Below are positions 58,525 to 64,000 of a DNA stretch of 64,000 nt, in pieces. Below the pieces are notes generated by a model. It was not told the origin of the DNA and made no database searches. It saw nothing but the letters and a program-made list of their open reading frames with translations. Both the position numbers and the translations under genes were made by a program. The stretch lies in NCBI GenBank assembly GCA_964571845.1, contig CAZNDM010000087.1, forward strand, positions 1 through 64,000. The letters run 5' to 3'. Every line of letters begins with the position of its first letter. The stretch's first letter is position 1. The DNA is from WFZT01 sp964571845 (GTDB lineage: Bacteria; Hydrothermota; Hydrothermia; B15-G9; WFZT01).

Positions 58525-60603
58525 ATGAGAAAATTGTTGTATATGTTATTAATAACAGGAGGGATTCTATTTGCTCAAACTAACCTTGCTCCCAATCCGG
58601 GTTTCGAAAACTGGGCGGATGAAAACACACCTGAAAACTGGTCTTATGAGAGTGGAATAACTGTTTCACGCTGTAATGTTACAGATTCTGTATATTCAGG
58701 ATCATACTCCGCAAGAGTTTTGTTAACTACAGATAATCAAAGTAACACCGATTTTGTATCCGATTCTATAGACGTTTTGCCAAACACCGAATACACATTC
58801 AGAGTTCATATTTTTGACAATGATCCAGCTGGTAGAGTCAGATTGGTAGTTCATTGGTTTGATTCCAATATGCAAGCCCTTCAATCTTCTTATGGAACTT
58901 ACTCGTCGGATAATTCTGACTGGCAGGTGGTAGAATACACGGTAACATCTCTCGCAGATGCAGCTTTTGCAAAGCTTGGTTTCCGATTTTATGACTCAAA
59001 CAGCTGGGATGGAGATGCTCTCTTTTACCTCGATGAGATGAGCTTCACTTCTCAAAATGATCCTCCCTCCATTTCAAATATTTCGCACTCACCTTCAAAT
59101 CCCACATCATCTGATGATGTTACTGTAACGGCAGATATTTCTGATCCTGATGGCGACAATATAACAACTGATTACCTTAGCTATTCCACAGACGGAGGTA
59201 ACAACTGGACACAGGTAAATCACTCAAGCGTTTCGGGAAACACATACACTTATATCATTCCTGCACAGTCTGACGGGACAAATGTCCGTTATTACATTTA
59301 TGCAGAAGATGAACACGGCGCCGGGACAACATCCTCAACATACTCATACACTGTAAGTGATAATCCTCTTCAAAACCCTATAATCAATGAAATAATGTAT
59401 CATCCAGTGCCGGATGACATCTCTTTCGAATATGTGGAGATATACAATCCCAACAATGTAAGCTTTGATGTCAGTAACTGGGTTTTCACAGATGGAGAAA
59501 GTGATTTCACGATCCCTGACGGTATCCAGATTCCGCCTTATGGATTCCTGGTGATCGCCAGGGATACCTCGCAGATCAGGTCTCAATACGGTCAGGCAGG
59601 TCTCAAATTTCTTGGTGATGGAGACGACATACTTCTTGGAAATGCCGGATTCGCTCTCTCAAACAGTGGTGAAGAAGTTTCATTACTGGATGATAACTCA
59701 AACACAATCGATCAGGTTGCTTATGACGATGGAGATCCATGGCCCACCGAGCCAGACGGTGATGGTCCTTCACTTGGATTGAAGAATCCGGAGCTTGATA
59801 ACTCTGTTTCAGTGAACTGGTGTTCTGAGGCAGGAGATGATCCTGTATATGGTGGAACACCGGGAGCTGCTAATGAGTGCAATAATACCGTTGAAAATGG
59901 CGGCTTTGAGTCATGGAACAATGGGATCCCTGTTTCCTGGAATCTTGAAACCAATGTTACAGTTGCGGAGGAAACCGGTACAAAGCATCGTGGAAACAGT
60001 AGTGTAAAAATTTCGGTGGGTAATGACGGTGAAGGGATTTATGAAAATATAGAACAGGTATCAAGTGGTGAAAAATACCACTTCCATGCCTGGCTTTATG
60101 CACTTGGAGAAGTTTCTGGACATGCCAGTGTAGGCGTGGAGCTGAGGTTTTACAATAGTTCATGGAATTATATCGAATCACATGGTCCCTACTATCCCAG
60201 CGGCACGGGAACCTGGAAAAGGGTTGCTGTTAGAGACACTATACCCAATAATGCGACGAAAATGAGAATCTATATTATTGGTTACTCAACCGGGAAGGGA
60301 GATGCCGGGTATGCTGATGATATTACCTTCATCTCACAGGGAGCTGTTGCAACGGGAGTCAACGAAGAAACGGGTTATACAGGCAGCATCGTAATTACTC
60401 AGAGTCCGGGTAAGTTAACCTTTGTCATTCCGGGAAAATGCGCCTCAAGGCTTGAGATCTTTGATATTACCGGGAGAAAGATTAAAGTGTTAACCGTCCG
60501 TGGAAAGAAAACCATATCGACAGGATCGTTTTCACCCGGTGTTTACTTCGCTGTGTTGAAAGACAGGAAGGTTAAAAGCGGGAAGTTTGTGATAATCAGG
60601 TAG
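58525..60603 (+). CDS. Secreted lamin-tail-domain protein with type IX sorting domain
   Basis: Predicted 692-residue secreted protein. Signal peptide about 1-17 (MRKLLYMLLITGGILFA). A carbohydrate-binding-like beta sandwich follows (about 20-175, NPGFENWADENTPENWSYESG...FYLDEMSFTS), then an Ig-like segment (about 178-270). Lamin-tail domain about 280-440 (INEIMYHPVPDDISFEYVEIYNPNNVSFDVSNWVFTDGESDFTIPDG...YGFLVIARDTS). A second sandwich (about 450-600) repeats the first (NGGFESWNNGIPVSWNLETNVTVAEETGTKHRGNSSVKI). The end (RLEIFDITGRKIKVLTVRG...GVYFAVLKDRKVKSGKFVIIR) is a sorting domain. Codon choice looks more AT-rich than its neighbours. Its 3' end overlaps topA by 8 bp. Confidence 0.75.
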   Translation: MRKLLYMLLITGGILFAQTNLAPNPGFENWADENTPENWSYESGITVSRCNVTDSVYSGSYSARVLLTTDNQSNTDFVSDSIDVLPNTEYTFRVHIFDNDPAGRVRLVVHWFDSNMQALQSSYGTYSSDNSDWQVVEYTVTSLADAAFAKLGFRFYDSNSWDGDALFYLDEMSFTSQNDPPSISNISHSPSNPTSSDDVTVTADISDPDGDNITTDYLSYSTDGGNNWTQVNHSSVSGNTYTYIIPAQSDGTNVRYYIYAEDEHGAGTTSSTYSYTVSDNPLQNPIINEIMYHPVPDDISFEYVEIYNPNNVSFDVSNWVFTDGESDFTIPDGIQIPPYGFLVIARDTSQIRSQYGQAGLKFLGDGDDILLGNAGFALSNSGEEVSLLDDNSNTIDQVAYDDGDPWPTEPDGDGPSLGLKNPELDNSVSVNWCSEAGDDPVYGGTPGAANECNNTVENGGFESWNNGIPVSWNLETNVTVAEETGTKHRGNSSVKISVGNDGEGIYENIEQVSSGEKYHFHAWLYALGEVSGHASVGVELRFYNSSWNYIESHGPYYPSGTGTWKRVAVRDTIPNNATKMRIYIIGYSTGKGDAGYADDITFISQGAVATGVNEETGYTGSIVITQSPGKLTFVIPGKCASRLEIFDITGRKIKVLTVRGKKTISTGSFSPGVYFAVLKDRKVKSGKFVIIR

Positions 60604-62824
60604 ATGGAAGCAGGACTTTGATGTCCTTTGGTGAGAATGTTTTTTTGCAGGAGGGGCACTGGTAGTAGAATTTTTTGCCCCGACGCACTTCCATGATGAG
60701 TGGATAACCACATTCGGGGCATTTAACGGGCACGGGCTTGTGAGGAAGGGTGAATTTACATTCAGGATAATTTGAGCAGGCGTAAAAAACCTGTCCTCTC
60801 TTATTACTTCTTTCAACAATGTCACCGCCACACTCAGGGCACTTAACTCCAGTTGAAATGGGTTTCACGCCGGGACACTTCGGATAGTCAACGCAGGCAA
60901 GAAACCTGCCGTATCGACCTTTGCGGATGACCATGGGTTTGCCGCAAACCGGGCATTTCTCACCTTCCACCGTCTCCTGCTCCAGTGGTCTTGTGTATTT
61001 ACATTCAGGATACCCTGAGCAGGCGATAAATTTTCCGTATCTGCCCCATCTGATAACAAGGGGTCTGCCGCAGAGAGGACACTTTTCGTCCAGGACCTCG
61101 GTGTTTTCCTTTTTGATGTTGGGGATATCTTCTGAAGCTTTTTCAAATTCCTCTTTGAATCTCCTGTAGAATTCTTTCAGGAGCTCCTGCCAGGAGAGTT
61201 CACCGAGTTCGACTTTATCAAGTTCATTTTCCATTTTGGCGGTAAACCCGTAGTCAAAGATCTCCTTGAATCGAGGCACCAGGATGTCGCTAACGAGTTC
61301 ACCGAGCTCTGTAGGTTTAAGAAATTTCCCCTCTTTTTCCACATAGCCTCTTTCAAAGAGTGTGGAGATTGTGGGGGCGTAAGTAGAAGGTCTTCCAATT
61401 TCACGAGCCTCGAGGGTTTTAATAAGTGTTGCCTCTGTGTATCTTTTGGGAGGCTCGGTCTGCTTCTCTTCCATCTTCAACTCAACAAGCTTGAGCTCCT
61501 CGTTTACATCGAGATCAGGAATGGGATTTTCTCTCGGTGAATCTCCAGTAATTTTGTAAAAACCCGGAAATTTCAGTGTTTCACCTTCTGCCTTGAATTG
61601 AAAGCCCTGATTTTCAATGATTGCCCTATTAACTTCAAAAATAGCGTCCTTTGCCTGCGATGCTACAGCCCTTTTCCAGATCAGGTTATAGATAGCAAAC
61701 TGTTCACCTGTGAGATAATCTCTTACACTTTCAGGAAATTCAAAGCCTGTGGGTCTAATGGCTTCGTGGGCATCCTGAACAGCGGATCCCCTGGTCTTGA
61801 AGGTCCTCGGTCTTGAGGGAAGGAACTCGTTTCCAAAGTTGTCCTTGATTATTTTGCGGATAGTCTCAACCGCTTTATCAGACATCCTGAGAGAGTCTGT
61901 CCTCATATAAGTGATGAGTCCCTTGCGTTCGCCCCCAAGATCAATACCTTCGTAAAGCTCCTGAGCCACTTTCATTGTCCGCTTTGGAGGATATCCAAGT
62001 CTTGAAGAGGCATCCTGCTGTAATGTGGATGTTTTGTAAGGTGGCGGTGGACTCTGTTTTCTGTCGCGGGTTTTGAATTCTTTAACCGAGAAAGTGCCAT
62101 TTTTTAGCGTCTCAAGAATACTTTGAACATACTCTTTGTCTTTGATCTTTTGCAGGTTTTTTCCGTCAGGACTTTTAATGAGCGTCGCGGTAAACTTTTC
62201 TCCGTTCTTTTCAAAGACAGCTTTAACCACATAGTAAGTCTCGGGTTTGAATGCCCTGATTTCACGCTCTCTTTCGACGATAAATCTCAGAGCAACGGTC
62301 TGGACCCTACCTGCGGACAGACCTTTTCTTACCGATTTCCACAGAAGAGGGCTAATCTTATAACCGACAATTCTATCGAGTATTCTTCTCGCCTGCTGAG
62401 CGTTGAACTTATTGAGATCTATCTCACCCGGATTTTTTATGGCTTCTTTAACAGCTTCACGCGTAATTTCGAAGAAAAGAACCCGCTTGATGTCTTCGGG
62501 CTTCTTTATTCTTTTGATGATGTGGGAAATATGATAGGCAATAGCTTCACCTTCTCTGTCAGGGTCACTACCGATGTAGATTTCGGAAGCTTCTTTTGCT
62601 GCTTTCTTGATCTCCTCGACGACATCACGCTTTTCTTTCATTATCACATAGCTCGGTTTAAAACCCTCATCGTCAATTTTAACACCAAATCTATTGGGTG
62701 GGAGATCTCTGATATGTCCTTTGGAGGCAATAACAGAGAAATTTCTCCCGAGATACTTGCTGAGAGTCCTTGCTTTTGTGGGGGACTCGACTATAAGTAA
62801 TTTTTTGCCTTTTTCTTTTGCCAT
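60596..62824 (-). CDS. topA: DNA topoisomerase I
   Basis: Predicted 742-residue type IA topoisomerase, which relaxes negative supercoils. TOPRIM domain about 6-125 (LLIVESPTKARTLSKYLGR and YIGSDPDREGEAIAYHI). Active-site Tyr in GLITYMRTDSLRMSD (about 310). AQQARRILDRIVGYKISPLLWKSV and GRPSTYAPTISTLFERGYV are conserved. Four C-terminal zinc ribbons (CPLCGRPL...CSGYPEC, CPVCGKPM...CVDYPKC, CPECGGDI...CSNYPEC, CPECGYPL...CPSCK). ATG 62824 is preferred to one 17 codons upstream. The upstream promoter (TTGTGC-N17-TATCAT, 62841-62869) gives a leader of about 10 bases and no ribosome site. Confidence 0.92.
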   Translation of the reverse strand: MAKEKGKKLLIVESPTKARTLSKYLGRNFSVIASKGHIRDLPPNRFGVKIDDEGFKPSYVIMKEKRDVVEEIKKAAKEASEIYIGSDPDREGEAIAYHISHIIKRIKKPEDIKRVLFFEITREAVKEAIKNPGEIDLNKFNAQQARRILDRIVGYKISPLLWKSVRKGLSAGRVQTVALRFIVEREREIRAFKPETYYVVKAVFEKNGEKFTATLIKSPDGKNLQKIKDKEYVQSILETLKNGTFSVKEFKTRDRKQSPPPPYKTSTLQQDASSRLGYPPKRTMKVAQELYEGIDLGGERKGLITYMRTDSLRMSDKAVETIRKIIKDNFGNEFLPSRPRTFKTRGSAVQDAHEAIRPTGFEFPESVRDYLTGEQFAIYNLIWKRAVASQAKDAIFEVNRAIIENQGFQFKAEGETLKFPGFYKITGDSPRENPIPDLDVNEELKLVELKMEEKQTEPPKRYTEATLIKTLEAREIGRPSTYAPTISTLFERGYVEKEGKFLKPTELGELVSDILVPRFKEIFDYGFTAKMENELDKVELGELSWQELLKEFYRRFKEEFEKASEDIPNIKKENTEVLDEKCPLCGRPLVIRWGRYGKFIACSGYPECKYTRPLEQETVEGEKCPVCGKPMVIRKGRYGRFLACVDYPKCPGVKPISTGVKCPECGGDIVERSNKRGQVFYACSNYPECKFTLPHKPVPVKCPECGYPLIMEVRRGKKFYYQCPSCKKTFSPKDIKVLLPST

Positions 62825-62877
62825 TTCTGTCAGGTAGAGAATGATACAAGAATAGCACGTATTGCACAAGGGCACGG

Positions 62878-62912
62878 GGTCAATTTTTCGAAATACCGGT
62901 CAAAAATTGACC
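62878..62912. repeat. 11-bp perfect inverted repeat upstream of topA
   Basis: GGTCAATTTTT at 62878-62888 and its reverse complement at 62902-62912, separated by 13 bases, lie upstream of the topA promoter and downstream of the trmI stop. It could be an operator or a terminator-like hairpin; no U-tract follows. Confidence 0.7.
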
Positions 62913-62972
62913 GCAAGTCAATTAACATTACAGCTCTCCCCCGAAAATTTGAGATCAGAATATCGGGCACTT

Positions 62973-63737
62973 TTATCCTTTGTCTATTTTTACCTTCCAG
63001 GCAAATGTGAGATACCCTGTGTGGGAGATCATTCTCTCCTTTGGTCGAGTCTTGCCCGGTCTGATGAGCATTTCTCTTTCAAGTATCTCGACGCACTTCA
63101 GTCTGATGAATCCCGCCTCTTTCAAAGCCTCATGGGTCTTTTGAACCTGTTCGATCGTGGGCGAAAGAGAAACCCACACATGCCCGGGTTTTAAAACCTC
63201 GTAAACCGGTTCCACAAGCGTCCAGGGTTCAGGTACATCAATAAAAGCAGCGTCAACAGGCTCGATGTCAAATCCCTCTTCTGCCGGATCTTTATGATGG
63301 AATTCGACCCGATCGTCGAGTCCGGCATCAACTACATTTTTAATCGCATTGTTGAAGAACTCCTCCCGTCTCTCAAATGTGTAAACCTTCCCCTCTGGTC
63401 CTACTATGGTAGCAAGAATTATTGTCAGGGCTCCTGATCCGGTGCCGGTTTCGAGAACTTTAGAACCTGCTCCTATACCTGTCTCAATAACCATGTAACC
63501 TGCATCCTTCGGATAGATTATCGTGGTTGTCCTCTTCACACGCATTGACAGCTCCCGCGTTGTCGGAAAAAGGACAAAAAAGCTCTTTCCTATGTGAGTT
63601 TCAAGTTTTTCACCGTACTCGAGATTCTCGGGGAGGGTTAGTACACCAAGATGTGTCTGAATCCTCTTGCCGGGCTCGTAATTAACCAGATACTCAGCCT
63701 TTTTTCCTCCGTAGAGGAGAATTTTCTTTTTTGTCAT
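62973..63737 (-). CDS. trmI: tRNA (adenine-N1)-methyltransferase
   Basis: Predicted 254-residue TrmI, which methylates adenine 58 in the T-loop of tRNA. The N-terminal beta domain (about 1-60) is followed by the Rossmann methyltransferase: VLETGTGSGALTIILATIVGPEGKVYTFERREE (SAM motif I), VEFHHKDPAEEGFDIEPVDAAFIDVPEPW (with DVPxPW). The C-terminal LTFAWKVKIDKG completes the family. It overlaps the ribH stop by 1 base (TAATG). Confidence 0.9.
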   Translation of the reverse strand: MTKKKILLYGGKKAEYLVNYEPGKRIQTHLGVLTLPENLEYGEKLETHIGKSFFVLFPTTRELSMRVKRTTTIIYPKDAGYMVIETGIGAGSKVLETGTGSGALTIILATIVGPEGKVYTFERREEFFNNAIKNVVDAGLDDRVEFHHKDPAEEGFDIEPVDAAFIDVPEPWTLVEPVYEVLKPGHVWVSLSPTIEQVQKTHEALKEAGFIRLKCVEILEREMLIRPGKTRPKERMISHTGYLTFAWKVKIDKG

Positions 63738-64000
63738 TAAATATTCTCGACAACCGAAAGGGTTTCCAGAAGCGACAGGACAGCGTCTCTTCCTTTGTTA
63801 CCGAGTTTGCCCCCTGCTCTATCTTCAGCCTGATCAAATGTATCAGCAGTGATCACACCATAGGCAATGGGAATGTTTTCATCAAGCATAACGCGGGCAA
63901 TACCTTTTGTTACCTCTGCTGCAACATAATCAAAATGGGGAGTCTCGCCTCTGATAACAGCAGAGAGCGCGACAAGACCGTCGTATCTACCCGACTTTGC
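63737..64000 (-). CDS. ribH: 6,7-dimethyl-8-ribityllumazine synthase (C-terminal part)
   Basis: The frame is open from the window edge to a stop at 63737 (87 residues seen). The segment ending AVIRGETPHFDYVAAEVTKGIARVMLDENIPIAYGVITADTFDQAEDRAGGKLGNKGRDAVLSLLETLSVVENI matches riboflavin synthase beta subunit (lumazine synthase) including the GET and RAGGK..GNKG motifs. The N-terminus lies beyond base 64000. Confidence 0.9.
   Translation of the reverse strand, partial: AKSGRYDGLVALSAVIRGETPHFDYVAAEVTKGIARVMLDENIPIAYGVITADTFDQAEDRAGGKLGNKGRDAVLSLLETLSVVENI

Noticed and set aside
1..64000. tRNA, rRNA or CRISPR
   Set aside because: No tRNA T-loop-like sequence, rRNA-like stretch or regularly spaced direct repeats were noticed in the gaps.

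Overview
This window comes from the compact chromosome of a Gram-negative bacterium. I see no phage, insertion sequence, CRISPR array, tRNA or rRNA gene. Several features suggest an FCB-type or deep-branching candidate-phylum lineage (WOR-3/Hydrothermae-like), probably thermophilic. These are PorV-like and type IX (T9SS) C-terminal sorting-domain proteins, GWxTD-domain and DUF3857 proteins, a primary-type sigma factor without region 1.1, an archaeal-like peroxiredoxin, a short adenosylhomocysteinase, AGA/AGG-rich arginine codons and Lys/Glu-rich proteins. The lineage is an inference from gene content, not a marker-gene placement.

Layout. (1) 1-11871, minus strand: a nine-gene envelope cluster transcribed exbB-exbD-exbD-tonB-TonB receptor-sorting-domain protein-PorV-TPR lipoprotein-degenerate metallopeptidase. 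(2) 11868-17783, minus: a diverged DprA-like protein and three secreted or lipid-anchored proteins, two with sorting domains. (3) 17836-21877, minus: hspR-sigma-thiL operon and a lone glmL. (4) 22060-26976: a ChrB-domain gene facing an htpX-GWxTD-GWxTD-yraN-YtxH-hydrolase operon. (5) 27079-32452: an isocitrate/isopropylmalate dehydrogenase family gene, a LEA14-like lipoprotein, a second TonB receptor and ahcY. (6) 32620-35435, plus: YhaM-like nuclease, CDP-glycerol glycerophosphotransferase-like protein and rRNA/tRNA methyltransferase. (7) 35570-40071, plus: psiE-xdhC-mocA-xanthine dehydrogenase large subunit-2Fe-2S subunit. (8) 40081-48270, minus: DUF3857/transglutaminase pair, a Ser/Thr kinase fused to a UvrD-type helicase, and gltX. 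(9) 48343-49937, minus: aminotransferase and Rrf2 regulator. (10) 49987-56912, plus: tricorn-like protease and a four-gene sugar-type ABC importer. (11) An 800-bp gene-free stretch, then a peroxiredoxin and a secreted lamin-tail-domain protein. (12) 60596-64000, minus: topA, trmI and the end of ribH.

How it works together. TonB/ExbBD would energise the large outer-membrane receptors. PorV and the sorting-domain proteins imply that a type IX secretion system is encoded elsewhere in the genome. HtpX, HspR and the peroxiredoxin are stress functions. Near-consensus sigma-70 type promoters (TTGACA/TAtaaT, 16-18 bp spacers) can be read in front of many transcription units. Four units without a Shine-Dalgarno sequence have the -10 box only 7-8 nt before ATG, which predicts leaderless mRNAs. 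Units with a 5' leader mostly carry GGAGG-type ribosome sites.

Most unusual items: the intact kinase-helicase fusion at 41490-44180; the leaderless promoter set; degenerate paralogues or homologues of enzymes (peptidase, transglutaminase, DprA); and three very GC-rich intergenic hairpins, one a perfect 46-nt palindrome and two sharing the same core.
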